From Pollenia angustigena (lineage: Eukaryota; Arthropoda; Insecta; Diptera; Polleniidae), in NCBI GenBank assembly GCA_930367215.1, contig OV884059.1, positions 153,076,511 through 153,140,510 of the forward strand: a DNA stretch of 64,000 bases. The letters run 5' to 3'. A program made the translations under genes and the position numbers. Of this stretch, positions 11,146 through 21,064 are shown piece by piece; position 1 is the first letter of the stretch, and each line of letters begins with the position of its first letter. The notes under the pieces are model-generated. The model had not been told where the DNA came from, searched no databases, and was given only the letters and a program-made list of their open reading frames with translations.

Positions 11146-11333
11146 GTTTTTTTCCGGTATGAGATAAACATGTACAATATGTTTGTTTTTTTTTTCTTTT
11201 TTTAGTTGATTCCGTTAGTTTAAATATAACAGAACAATTTGTTATTGTTTTAGTTTTTAAAAAGAACAAAGAGCAAATACGATGCGATCACTTTTGTATG
11301 ATGTTGATAGTTCAAAGCAAATGTGACAACTGA

Positions 11334-11347
11334 GAATAATAAAACAT
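11334..11347. repeat. Target-site duplication, 5' side of the LINE
   Basis: GAATAATAAAACAT, identical to 5746-5759. Confidence 0.85.
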
Positions 11348-11348
11348 G

Positions 11349-11726
11349 TACCCTGCAAATAATAGGACCAGTCCAAACACGCGTGAAAAGTGTAGCCCAC
11401 AAGGGACTACGACTAGTCCAAAAGTTACCCAAACGTATGGAAATAACATGGTATATTTAACACTACGATGTCCTAGGGCAGGACCATATAACCCAGCTTT
11501 GGACTACAAAGGAGTAGTTTTAAGACTACTCCATGGTATACTCAAGAGGATTAGTTTTGAAGTCGTTAAAAAACGAAAGCATATCGTTAAAAAACGAAGA
11601 CATGTCGTCTAACTACAAACACTTTTTAACAATGACATGGTCGATGCTTATATTACATCGGACCAGTCCATGGAGTAGTCCATTTTATCAAAATGGATGA
11701 GGTGGTCCAATATTATTTGCAGGGTA
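11349..11726. mobile_element. TA-flanked MITE abutting the LINE
   Basis: The ends CCCTGCAAATAATAGGACCA (11351) and TATTATTTGCAGGG (to 11724) are inverted and bounded by TA (11349-11350 and 11725-11726). The interior has further GGACCAG/CTGGTCC and ACTACTCC/GGAGTAGT inverted motifs. Its left end starts one base after the LINE target duplication. Non-coding. Confidence 0.75.
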
Positions 11727-12440
11727 TGCATCGAATAATAATAAAATACATGTATGTATGTATATCATACAAGCAAACACATATTGAACTTAAGGAAAAT
11801 TTTTGTTAAGTTTTATGAAACTTTCATTTGCTTCATAAAGTGTAAAACTGATCGCACATTCCATACGGAATCAAATGTTTTTTATTTTGTTTTTGTTTTT
11901 TTAAATGCAGGCTTTTCGTTAATTTTTGACAGTAGCATAAGCTTGTTTATGCATATTCGTGTTGGGCTTTTAACCTAACTTTTTGTATCGTGCTGATGTA
12001 GTACCAAATCAAAACCCTTTATTCATAATTATTAATTGCTGACTTTCGGCTTCCTACATGAAGGTTTAGGTCGTTCGAAAAAAATTCTTATAGTTAAAAC
12101 AATAACATTTTTTTTAATACTGATCTAAAAACGTTACACAAATCAGGAGCAATTTCATATCTATATAAAAAATTAATTTATCTTTAAAGTAAACATTGGA
12201 CTTTTAGATAGGTAAAAATTATAACAACGTAAACTAATAAATCAAATTATTAATTAAAATCTAAACATGCTTAAACCTCTTCAGCAAATTAAAAAGTATA
12301 ATTGGAAGATGATAGTAACCAACAAACAAATACATACATATGTACTTATATTTTTTTGTTTTGACTTCCAAAATCTTATCTGAAGTCAAAAAGTGATGTT
12401 TGAGAACCTACAAATTAATATTGAAATCAAAAATAATTTC
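11727..12440. other. AT-rich stretch upstream of the secreted-protein gene
   Basis: No gene or repeat was resolved. It presumably holds the upstream control region of the gene at 12506. A sequence similar to the LINE target (CATCGAATAATA) occurs at 11729. Confidence 0.4.
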
Positions 12441-12442
12441 CA

Positions 12443-12449
12443 TATAAAT
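12443..12449 (+). promoter_or_regulatory. Candidate TATA box (TATAAAT)
   Basis: TATAAAT lies about 63 bases before the ATG at 12506. A start site near ATTCAAAC (about 12471) would be about 28 bases downstream, the usual insect spacing. Confidence 0.55.
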
Positions 12450-12505
12450 ATGAAGTAAAACTCGTTATTATTCAAACACTTGTGAATCAATCAGCAACAG
12501 CAAAC

Positions 12506-13230
12506 ATGAAATTCTCTTGGATTTTCTTATTGGCAGGACTCTGCTTGGCGTCCGTAAGTGTAAGTATTACTAATAAAAACTAAAAAAATTATTACATTTT
12601 TTATTGTTTCAGGTCAGTATTGATGTTTCCTCTTCTTTGGAAGATGATTTTGACCTTGACTATGAATATATTGCTGGTGATATCGCCGAAGACATTACTG
12701 CTGATGTTGACCCTTACGTCATTTCTTGGTTAGGTATTTACTTTGTCATACGCAAAGCCTTGTCTGCCATTAAGGGTGTCAAATGTACCGTTAAGGAAGT
12801 TTTAACAATTAAAAATGCTTCCCAAACATTCATCGATGATATACATTTATGCGATGATGACGTAAATGCCAAAGCCACACATTTAATTGAAACTTGCAAA
12901 AATATCATCGCTACCGCTAACAATATTATTAATGTCAATGATACTATTTGTCGTAACACTTCTACTTCAACTTCTCTTACCACTTTCGATTTGGAGGACG
13001 ATGTTATGGAACCTGCTCTACATAAAACCAAGATCAACTGTTTCTTTAAGTTGTTGGGCAAAACTTGGAAATTAAAAAATCAGATTAGACATGGTATTCG
13101 CTTGATCAAACAAATTCCCAAAGTTCCCGGTAAAGCTAACGAATGTGTCAACACTGCGGCCGAAATTCTAGGAAATGTATTTAATCAATTCCCCTCTAAG
13201 GTTAAATATTGTTCCAAGCTATTGCACTAG
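12506..13230 (+). CDS. Small secreted cysteine-containing protein, two exons, unknown function
   Basis: Exon 1 (12506-12559) encodes a signal peptide, MKFSWIFLLAGLCLAS. A 53- to 59-bp intron ends in TTATTGTTTCAG at 12612. Exon 2 (12613-13230) adds 205 codons to TAG, giving 221-223 residues. The mature part starts acidic (SSSLEDDFDLDYEYIAGDIA) and is predicted helical, with seven cysteines in exon 2 (KCT, LCD, TCK, ICR, NCF, ECV, YCS). The C-terminal third is basic. No enzyme motif is visible and I do not recognise the family. A TATA box upstream and AATAAA at 13365 make a compact, complete gene. The donor is duplicated (GTAAGTGTAAGT), so two in-frame products differing by two residues at the signal-peptide junction are possible. 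It is probably an extracellular product of fat body, gut, salivary or accessory gland; this is inference only. Confidence 0.82.
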
Positions 13231-13364
13231 TTAAGCGCTTGTGGAGACTCGTATCGGAGAACACTCACCAAACATAAATAATTTATACAATAATATACAT
13301 ATGTACATTTGTATTAGCTTTTAGTTTTCTGTCAATACTGAACGAGAAAAGAAGTTTGATATTC

Positions 13365-13370
13365 AATAAA
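13365..13370 (+). terminator. Poly(A) signal AATAAA
   Basis: AATAAA lies 135 bases after the stop codon of the secreted-protein gene. It may instead belong to the remnant of the LTR that precedes the primer-binding site at 13445, because the two overlap. Confidence 0.5.
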
Positions 13371-13444
13371 ATATAATACGAAACTTTTAATAAATAAAAC
13401 CTAATTTGGTACACGGAAAATTAGTCAAAAAGGTGGTATTACAT

Positions 13445-13462
13445 TGGTGACGAGGATGGGAT
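13445..13462 (+). promoter_or_regulatory. Primer-binding site, complementary to tRNA-Ser 3' end
   Basis: TGGTGACGAGGATGGGAT is complementary, with one mismatch, to the 3' end expected of an insect tRNA-Ser(GCT) including CCA. The tRNA-Ser primer is established for 17.6- and 297-type elements. It marks the base after the 5' LTR. The tRNA match is from memory and was not searched. Confidence 0.65.
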
Positions 13463-13529
13463 AAAATCCAATAGGAACAGGAAATATATAGAATATTGGA
13501 TTGCTAATTTGAATAAGGAGGATTTCGGG

Positions 13530-13573
13530 TGCATATATATACATATATATATATATATATGTATGTGTGCACA
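13530..13573. repeat. (AT)n/(GT)n microsatellite
   Basis: Runs of ATATAC, ATAT and GTATGTGTG lie within the LTR-element leader. Confidence 0.8.
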
Positions 13574-13731
13574 TACAAATTGTTTTTTTAATTGAGAAAA
13601 AATGGTTTATAAAAAAATGCATTGCCTCATTAGATTTGGAAAAAAAGAAACATTGAATTTTGATAGTTGGATATTTGTACAAACAAATAAAGAAGTTGCC
13701 GATTGATAAATAGTTGATTATAAAGGCGGTG

Positions 13732-13855
13732 GACGCATTAGATTGTGCCTTGAAGAGACGCATTAAATTGTGCCTTCAAGAGACGCATTAAATTGTGCTT
13801 TTAAGAGACGCATTAAATTGTGCCTTTAAGAGACGCATTAAATTGTGCACTGGTT
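13732..13855 (+). repeat. 25-bp tandem repeat, about 5 copies, in LTR-element leader
   Basis: The unit is GACGCATTAAATTGTGCCTT plus CAAGA or TTAAGA. Five near-identical copies run head to tail, and weaker copies (ACACATTTGATTGTG, ACACGTTAAATTGAG) follow to about 13975. They lie between the primer-binding site and gag. Confidence 0.85.
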
Positions 13856-14019
13856 GTCCATTAAATTGGGTTATAGGGTGCGAACACATTTGATTGTGGA
13901 TTGGAAATACATATGGATGTATGTAAATGATTAAATTATTGTTACAGGTCTATGTAAACACGTTAAATTGAGAATTATTATGTAGGAAATAAGGCATTTT
14001 ATTTGTGAAGCCATTGATA

Positions 14020-14352
14020 AATCCCTACTACGAAGTGAGTGGGAAAAATTGTTGTGGTCCACAACCACAAGAGGTGGTGTTTAATATTCCAGGCGCTCTT
14101 GAAGAATATGACGACACGCTTAAGAATGATGTATGACAAGCACTGGTAGACAAATTGCATCAGTACTTTTTCCCGAAGCGCAATTCAACTTTCGAAAGAC
14201 AATTGGTTCGAGCTCTTACTCCGGCAGAAGGGGAAGACTTCAATAAGTTTCTGTTGCGCCTTAGACAGCAAGCGTCAAAATATGATTTTGGATATACTCC
14301 AAGTGAGATAAGAGAAATATCTTAAAAGATAAAATCATTGATTCCTTGCCTC
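14020..14352 (+). pseudogene. Decayed gag of the LTR element
   Basis: Broken frames encode a capsid-like segment containing VFNIPGALEEYDDTLKNDV, a stop, then LVDKLHQYFFPKRNSTFERQ and a GEDFNKFLLRLRQQASKYDF block. That Phe/Arg/Gln pattern is characteristic of gypsy-group capsids. At least two in-frame stops are present. Capsid forms the particle in which reverse transcription occurs; this copy cannot do so. Confidence 0.72.
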
Positions 14353-14436
14353 CAATTGATCTAAAGAAAAAGTAATTGGAAAAAGAACACGATGAGGCCA
14401 GGCCGTTAAGCAAGTTTTACAAATATTTAAAAACAA

Positions 14437-15285
14437 TGATGTTCTGCTTAACGATAGCAAAAGCGTGTGGCGGGTTAAAAAAATAAAATTTTTAGGACAT
14501 GTTTCTCCGATAACGGAATATCGCCGCATAGTGACAAGATACAAGCTTTTATGGGTTTTCGAACTCCACAGACAAAAAAAGAGACAAGGAGTTTTTTGGG
14601 ATTAGTAACCTACGTGGCAAATACCACAGAATCTTTAAGGAGTTTGTTAAAATTAAACTGTAAATTTGTTTGGAGTCAGGACCAACAAAGGTCATTTGAT
14701 AAACTTAAAAGTTTGTTGGTCAATGTACCAAATTTAGCGTATTTTAATCCACAAAATAGAACACGGGTAATAGCCGATGCAAGCCCTGTAGCTTTGAGCG
14801 TCGTGTTGGTACAATTTGATTTAAGCGGCAGTCCACAGATAATATCTTTTGCCAGCAAGAGTTTATCGGATGTTGAGAAGGGGTATTCTCAAACTGAAAA
14901 AGAAAGTGGCACTTGTTTCGGCTTTAGAGAGATTTTATTATTACCTACCCGGATTGAAGTTTGAGCTAATAAGCCTCTTGAGGCTATATTTAAGCCAACT
15001 TCGAAACCGCCTGCAAGAATAAAGAGATGGCTATTGCGACTACAGTCTTTTAAATTTAAAGTAATTTATCGATCTGGAAAGGAGAACATTGCTGACTGAA
15101 TATCTCGACTTTGCAGACTTCATAAGACAAACACGTACGATGAAACTGGAGAATATAGCATTTTACACGTTATGACACATTCTATTCCTTCATCTGTTAG
15201 TATATGCGAAAAAGAATTCGAAAGATCGAGAAACCTTGGATGCAATCGAACATCAAAAAATCTCATGGAAGGGTTTAAATTGTGA
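14437..15285 (+). pseudogene. Decayed pol: end of reverse transcriptase plus RNase H
   Basis: A short piece ending in KIKFLGHV, followed by a frame change, corresponds to the reverse-transcriptase thumb. Then come TKKETRSFLGLVTYVA, LLKLNCKFVWSQDQQRSFDK and the RNase H start RVIADASPVALSVVLVQF with FASKSLSDVEKGYSQTEKES. After a frameshift near 14905-14965 the reading continues with PLEAIFKPTSKPPARIKRWL and FKVIYRSGKENIAD, and then the linker that precedes integrase. The single longest open stretch is 14551-14964. Active-site Asp of RNase H is present, but the protein is interrupted several times. Confidence 0.8.
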
Positions 15286-15290
15286 TCGAC

Positions 15291-16090
15291 GAATTGACAG
15301 ATATTTCATAAAAATGCATGTTCATATTACAATTCGTTTCTATAATGCTGAAACAAAATAATTTAAAATATATGTATAATCCTGGTTTTGTTTGCAACTT
15401 TTCAAAAATATGTTTGAAGTCTACTGATTCATATAGACCAACAAATTAAAACTCATTTAAAATAAATTTGGGGGAATATTTCAAATAATAAACTTATTAA
15501 ATTCCTATAATTTTTTAAAACCAAAGTTTTTTAAAACTTCTACAGCTATATTCAAATCTTTTTTCTTAAAGAATTGTTTGCTTTTGCAAAACGTTATGCT
15601 AGAGCAAACATTATTTAACAGTTTCTAAATTACATTATACAATTATCATCTTAGAAATAAAGTTTAGTAAATAAATAGACTTTGTTAAAAAAAAGCTAAA
15701 GTTTGATTTTTTGCATTTTATCGCCAAATAATTGTTACGTCTGAACATACCTTGAGTCATACCTATGTATGTATTTTGTTGGTTCCTTACCTTCGTGAAT
15801 TGTTGTGTTTTTATTCAAATTAACTTTTTATTACAAAAACTTTTTTTTTTTATTTTTGTATTTTTATGTATTCGAATTAAAACCGGTTACACGGTTATTT
15901 TTAAAATGCTTAACCAAAAGCCGGTTTTTTTAAATAGCAACTATTCGGAATATTCGAAAACCGGTTATTGAAAAAAGTCGAATAATCGATCTCCCTAGTA
16001 TTTAGCCACTATGTAGCAAAGTATTTATTCAAAATCCTCTATGCAAAAACTGTAAGCCAAATTGTCCTATTATCAGAAAAACGTAGTCTA
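15291..16090. other. Non-coding, nothing recognised
   Basis: AT-rich. A cluster of CCGGTTA motifs occurs at 15880-15975 (ACCGGTTACACGGTTATT, AAGCCGGTTTTT, AACCGGTTATTG), perhaps the edge of an unrecognised element. Confidence 0.4.
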
Positions 16091-16275
16091 AAGGCTCAGT
16101 TAGCCGGAAGTAACAGTAACGTTTAAAATCAGCTGATTCATTTTGTTGTATGTAAAGCAGTTAGAACGATTACAGTTAGCAGTAAGATGTTACGTCTCAA
16201 TCTGTAAGAAATAAATTGGTCTTACTTTTTTACGGTAAGGTTACTTTTATTATTACTCCCGGCTAACTGAGCCTT
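16091..16275. mobile_element. MITE with 17-bp perfect TIR
   Basis: AAGGCTCAGTTAGCCGG and its exact reverse complement CCGGCTAACTGAGCCTT bound 185 bp of non-coding DNA. Further complementarity inside (AGTAACAGTAACG, TTACTTTTATTATTACT) is weak. Confidence 0.8.
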
Positions 16276-16276
16276 A

Positions 16277-16538
16277 AGTCTGAGTTCATACGGCTCATGT
16301 GTTATTGACAAGATTCTTCCTTTTTCTTCTTTGAACATGAATTGGCGTTCAAATGATTCATGTCATGTTGACGACATGTTATTTTCTTGTATAGTCACAA
16401 ACAAAATTAAACAACGAATGAAAAAGCAAAACGTAAAGACAGTACATGCATCTGTATACTCGTTTCTTTCCCCCTCGTCCCTCTCGCCTATAAAGAAGCC
16501 ATCATGTCAATAAGACAAGAGCCGTATGAACACAGACT
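16277..16538. mobile_element. MITE with 20-bp TIR, abutting the previous MITE
   Basis: AGTCTGAGTTCATACGGCTC is mirrored by GAGCCGTATGAACACAGACT with one mismatch. The interior has CATGTCATGTTGACGACATG. It starts one base after the neighbouring MITE. Confidence 0.78.
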
Positions 16539-16920
16539 ACCTGTGTCCGCAAGTTCATACGTAAAGTGTGACCGAACAATGTAGTCAGTTTTGTTTTGAT
16601 TCTTGCAAAAGTTAAAAAAAGCTATTTATAGTTATCATAGATGGGGGGTAGTGCACTCAATCTGCAGTGTCAACTCACATTTATTTTTTTATGACCGCGA
16701 CCAAGCTAGGTCTATTGTACCTAGGGTTGCCAGATACCAAAAGCCAAATAACTGGACAATAGAAAAAATTCACCTGGATTTTGAAAAAATAACTGGATAA
16801 TTTGAAAAAGCACTTAACTTAAGAAAAAATAAAATTTTACTTCAGATAATATATTGCAATATATAAAAATTTTAAAAGCAAAGAAACGTAACACTTAAAA
16901 TTCAGTCTTATATCTTACTA

Positions 16921-18140
16921 ACTTAACCGGGTGAGCTTCGCTACACTGCTTTAACCACGTTTGAAGACTCTCCCTTTAATAGTTTTTCAGTTGAGAGATA
17001 TTTAATATTTGCATCCTATGAGAGGCATTTCCCCCCTGTGCCTACCGCTTTATTATACCCACACCACAATAGTGGAGAGGGTATTATGCATTTGTGCTGA
17101 TGTATGTAACGCCTTAAAATATTGGTCCTAGTCGAACTAACGATGTCCGTCCGGCTGGCTGGCTGGCTGTCCATGTAACCTTGTGCGCAAAGTACAACTC
17201 GCAATTTAGAGATAATTTGATGAAATTTGGGTCATAGGTTCTTATTGGCACAAGGACCAAGCCTATTGAAAATGGGCCGAATTGAGGACCACGAGGGAAG
17301 TTAGGGAGAAATTTCTTCCTCTCAGAAACTATCAAACCGATTTCAATGAAATTTAAAACATAGATAGAACCATATCTATATGGACACAAAATGTAAGCAT
17401 TTTTTTAAAAATAGGACCACGAGGGGAGATAGGGGCAATTTCTGCCTCTCAAACCGATTTTAATGAAATTTAAAACATAGATAGATCTATATCTATATGG
17501 ACACATTAGCTATACAGTTTCTCAAAAATAGGACCACAAGGGAAGGTAGGGGGCAATTTCTGCCTCTCACAAGCTTTCAAACCGATTTTCATGAAGTTTA
17601 TAAACATAGATAAATCTATATTTATATGGACACATAAGCATGATGTGTTTTTAAATACTGTGGTGTAGGGTATCATATGGTCGGGCTTGACCGACTATAC
17701 TTTCTTACTTGTTTTTATTTCAAAAGTGTAGTATACCATAACAGTGACTTCTACAAAGTTTGAACATTCTTACTATAACAGATATTAAGATAAGCGATAT
17801 TAATTATTGGCGTTTATGGTAGGTAGCACTTCCCCCGCTGCTATGTTATTGCAATTTCGGGGCTCAGAAGATCCTACTACCAAAAGTCCAACAAAAAGAG
17901 TGCAGCGGCTCTTAAGATATGCGATACTTAATATTGGCATCCTATTGGGGGTACCAATTCCCCTGCCCCTATCGAAAAAATAAGTAGCCTATTTTACTTT
18001 TAGGGCTCACGTGATGTTACTGTAAAAATTTCAAGAAAATCGGTTTAGTAGTTTAGGAGTCTATAAGCCAACATACAAACAAACAAACTAACAAACATAC
18101 AAACATTTTTCATTTGTATACATATATATAGATATAGATT
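16921..18140. mobile_element. Helitron-like terminal fragment with diverged tandem units
   Basis: Three diverged copies of a unit with ATATTTAATATTTGCATCCTAT, then a C-rich CCCCC block, occur near 16995, 17790 and 17925. The stretch ends with CAAGAAAATCGGTTTAGTAG and a run of ACAAACAAAC, a pattern familiar at insect Helitron or RTE ends. A mini-me-like element (17053-17717) is inserted. Family assignment is tentative. Confidence 0.4.
17053..17717 (+). mobile_element. mini-me-like repeat, copy A
   Basis: Begins TTATACCCACACCACAATAG and GGAGAGGGTATT, has a (GTCY/GGCT)n tract near 17143-17172, several GGACACA-containing sub-repeats, and ends GACCGACTATACTTTCTTAC then TTGTTTTTA. TCGGGCTTGACCGA near the end is a small palindrome. 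Other copies lie at 38804, 41608, 52443 and 53293. No coding sequence. Confidence 0.75.
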
Positions 18141-18550
18141 ACAAAATTATAAACTGGGCGAATTCACTTCAAGTGGCAGCGAAAAGCCTGCTGACTTGAC
18201 AGTTCGAACCAATTTGTTTTTGTTTCATAATATTTTATTTATAAATAGTTGACATTTCGAGCCGTAAACAGCTTGTGTTTCTGTGGTTTTTATTTTGCTG
18301 TAGTATTGCTGCCACCGTTTATATAAATTCAACTTGGTATATATTAAATTAAATCAAATAAAAAAGTACATAGACAGCCATGTTATGGATCGAGTGAAAT
18401 TGAAATCAATGGAGATTTCCAGTCAAATTTTTGTTTAAATTCCGTCGTTTTTTATTTTTTTATTTTAAGATAAGTTCTTATGAAGGTAAGCTGTTCTCAT
18501 AGCATAAAGTATATAAAACAAAATTATTTAATGAACTTTAAACACTGGAT

Positions 18551-20276
18551 CAGTGATGCCAACTTTTTGAAAGCAAAAAGCACTTTAAAATTAAAAAAAA
18601 GCACTAAAAAGCACTATTTCGAGCAAAAAAAGCGTAAAAAAGCACTAAGCCATTTTTACAATTTAATCAAACACAAAACAAGTTGCTTTCAGCTGTGCCG
18701 AATATTATATATCTCCAAAATTAAAAAAAAGTTGACGGCATTGATGGGGACCATTTTCAATTAAGTTTAAATAATAAACATATCGTCGCAGGAATTAAAG
18801 AACCTCGTAACTGACAAAATATAAAATGTTCACCAGAGCAAAAAAAACCTGTATGAAAGAAAGTAGAAAAAAGTTCATATCACAAAAACTATACAACTTA
18901 GGAACATGATTTTAAAAACGTATTTTTATTTTATCTCGCTTTATATATTGGCTCTAAACATTTCCTCTCAAGTTTAATGTTCCCGGTGATTCTGCTGCTT
19001 ACAGCAAACGATTTTTTTTTTTTTTGCGTAAGTGAATTCTTTTTTATAATACAAAAATGGGACCGGGATCAATCGACGCAGTATTTTTTTCTGATAAAAA
19101 TGGTGCAATATAAACTTTTTTCGATTTTTTGTCAGTTGCAGCGTTCTTTAATTCCTGCGACCATATTTAAATTTGTATATAATCATTTTTAAATGTATTA
19201 TTATTATCTTCAATACAAATAATATCATCCAAATCATTTGGAGTTTAAATTGGCCATAAAACAGTTTTAAAGTAATACAGTGCGAGCGATTTTCGTAACT
19301 CGAAAAAATCTTGCCTATTGCAATTACCGAAAATTTGCAATGTCCAGCCATTGTTTATAAAACTTAATGACAGCACATATTTAAATAAACATCCTTATAT
19401 TTTATCGTTTAAATAAATCTAAATTAAAATCGTGCAAAGCTTAACAAAACAATTGGCTTATGGTTTTATCCAATTATTTTAACATATGTACGCTTCTGAA
19501 CAAAGAACACGCATAAGGTGTAAAATATAAAAAACATGTATGTTTGCATTCTGATACTTAGTCAAACATTTTTTCAATAGCACCAGAGGTAAAAGTGCAA
19601 AACACGTGGAAAACTAAAGCGCGTGAAAAATGGCAGGTTACACAACGCTCGTTATAAAAGTATTTTCTGTCAGCTGTTTTTAATTTATTTAACATTTTGC
19701 ATATACCAAGCTACGGCTCTTTTTTTGTTTTTAAAGTCTTTGCGTTTTTTTGCACGGTTTCCAACTGCATGTTTTTTAACAATTTCTAATATTTTCCAAT
19801 CCATATTCTATTTTTGAAACAGTGTCTACATCGTTAAAAAAATGTTTACCGAAATACATCGTTTTTATTACGATTACTAAATATCTTGTCAACGCTTAAA
19901 AGTGCAACGTTTCGTAAAATTTGCAAATTGCTAGGAAGCCTAGCTCTAACCTCGTAAATTAAGTCTTAGGTAAATCGAATGTAACTTTCTTGTATCACTT
20001 TTTTATCATTTGAAATCATTAAATCTTTGCAAGCGTTCTCAAAATTGTACCCCAAATAGCAAAGTTGAACTAAAGCATCATCTATATAATCGTAGTTTTA
20101 AAAAATGGTAGAAAAAAAAATAAAAATTGTAAAAAGCACTAAAGGCACTAACGAAAAATTGAAAAAGCACCAAGTAAGTGCTTTTTTTTAGTTTGGCACT
20201 ATGGATAAAATTTTGGCGTTTTAAGGCATCAAAAAGCACCATAAATAGTGCCAAAAGCACTAAGTTGGCATAACTG
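18551..20276. mobile_element. hAT-type transposon, copy 1 (non-autonomous)
   Basis: The ends CAGTGATGCCAACTTTTTG and GTGCCAAAAGCACTAAGTTGGCATAACTG (quoted only in part: GTTGGCATAACTG) are flanked by the 8-bp direct repeat CACTGGAT (18543-18550 and 20277-20284), which is diagnostic for hAT. Subterminal AAAGCACTAAAAAGCACT motifs are repeated at both ends. The interior has short broken frames and no recognisable transposase. A close second copy lies at 43438-46711. Confidence 0.85.
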
Positions 20277-20362
20277 CACTGGATCTTTTTTAAAGTTTGT
20301 TTTAGATTTTACTAGAATTCGATTTCCCGAACATGGCTGATAATTTTTTGTTTAGCCACATA

Positions 20363-20954
20363 CAGTGCACTCGCGATAATATGAACACCCTAATATATGA
20401 ACACCCCAAAATATGAACACTTATTTTCTTCCATTGACTACTCTAAAATATGAACTTGTGCAAACGCTTTAAAATATGAACAACTTATAGTTGTATTTTA
20501 AACGGTTTTTATCTACCTACACAGTGTTATATAAAAATCAATTTTTATTCAACTGTATAATAAACTGGGGATTTCCCTAACTATAGCTTTACAATTGTCT
20601 TCAGTTGTTAATCAAAATGTTTTACATACAAAAAAAAAAAAGGCATGCACCGAAGGTTTTTTGAAAATGAGATACAAAAAGATCACTGTTGGCAGATACG
20701 GCAAATATCAGGAGATTTTTAATAGAGCGTGGCGTTTTTAAACTGATTGAACGAAAGAAAATCACAGGCTTTTTCGCAAAGCTTTAAGTTTGCTTTTTTT
20801 TTAAAAAATCAACAGTTTTTTAAATCCAATGAACAGTAAATAAAAAAAAACTTTTACATTAGAAACTTTTACTTTTGCCATTCGCAAATATTAACAATCT
20901 TGCAAAAGTGAACTGGCTTTGTTTTAATTAGTTCATAATATCGCGAGTGCACTG
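20363..20954. mobile_element. pogo-type MITE, TA target
   Basis: CAGTGCACTCGCGATAATAT and ATATCGCGAGTGCACTG are inverted and flanked by TA at both sides. The sub-terminal motif AATATGAACAC is repeated near the left end. Non-coding, 592 bp. Confidence 0.8.
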
Positions 20955-21064
20955 TATATATGTATATTTTATTGTATTGTTACTAGCGAACCCCTGCACA
21001 CTTCGTAGTACAAAAAAGAAAATAAGAAATCAATTCGAATTCATTTAAATCAGTGATAAATTGA

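Larger units (their letters stand above)
5760..11333 (-). mobile_element. Near full-length non-LTR retrotransposon (LINE) with RNase H
   Basis: Both ends are fixed by a 14-bp direct repeat, GAATAATAAAACAT, at 5746-5759 and 11334-11347. On the minus strand the element starts TCAGTTGTCACATTTG, like the CAGT starts common in I- and jockey-group elements. It has about 190 bases of 5' UTR, ORF1 (gag-like, CCHC knuckles), an untranslated gap with a GC-rich patch, ORF2 (endonuclease, reverse transcriptase, RNase H), and a short TAAA-type tail. RNase H argues against the jockey clade and for the I superfamily (I, LOA or R1-like); I cannot choose among them. ORF1 is open and ORF2 is broken, so this copy is recent but not autonomous. 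Confidence 0.93.
13445..15290 (+). mobile_element. Degenerate Ty3/gypsy-type LTR retrotransposon (17.6/297-like)
   Basis: In order: a primer-binding site, a leader with tandem repeats, gag remnants and pol remnants (end of reverse transcriptase, RNase H, linker). Protease, most of reverse transcriptase, integrase and the 3' LTR are missing. The 5' LTR would end at 13444 and, if present, overlaps the 3' region of the neighbouring gene. Frames contain stops and shifts, so the copy is dead. Confidence 0.8.

Noticed and set aside
16331..16513. 60-codon frame
   Set aside because: It lies wholly inside a MITE with paired ends and has no recognisable domain.
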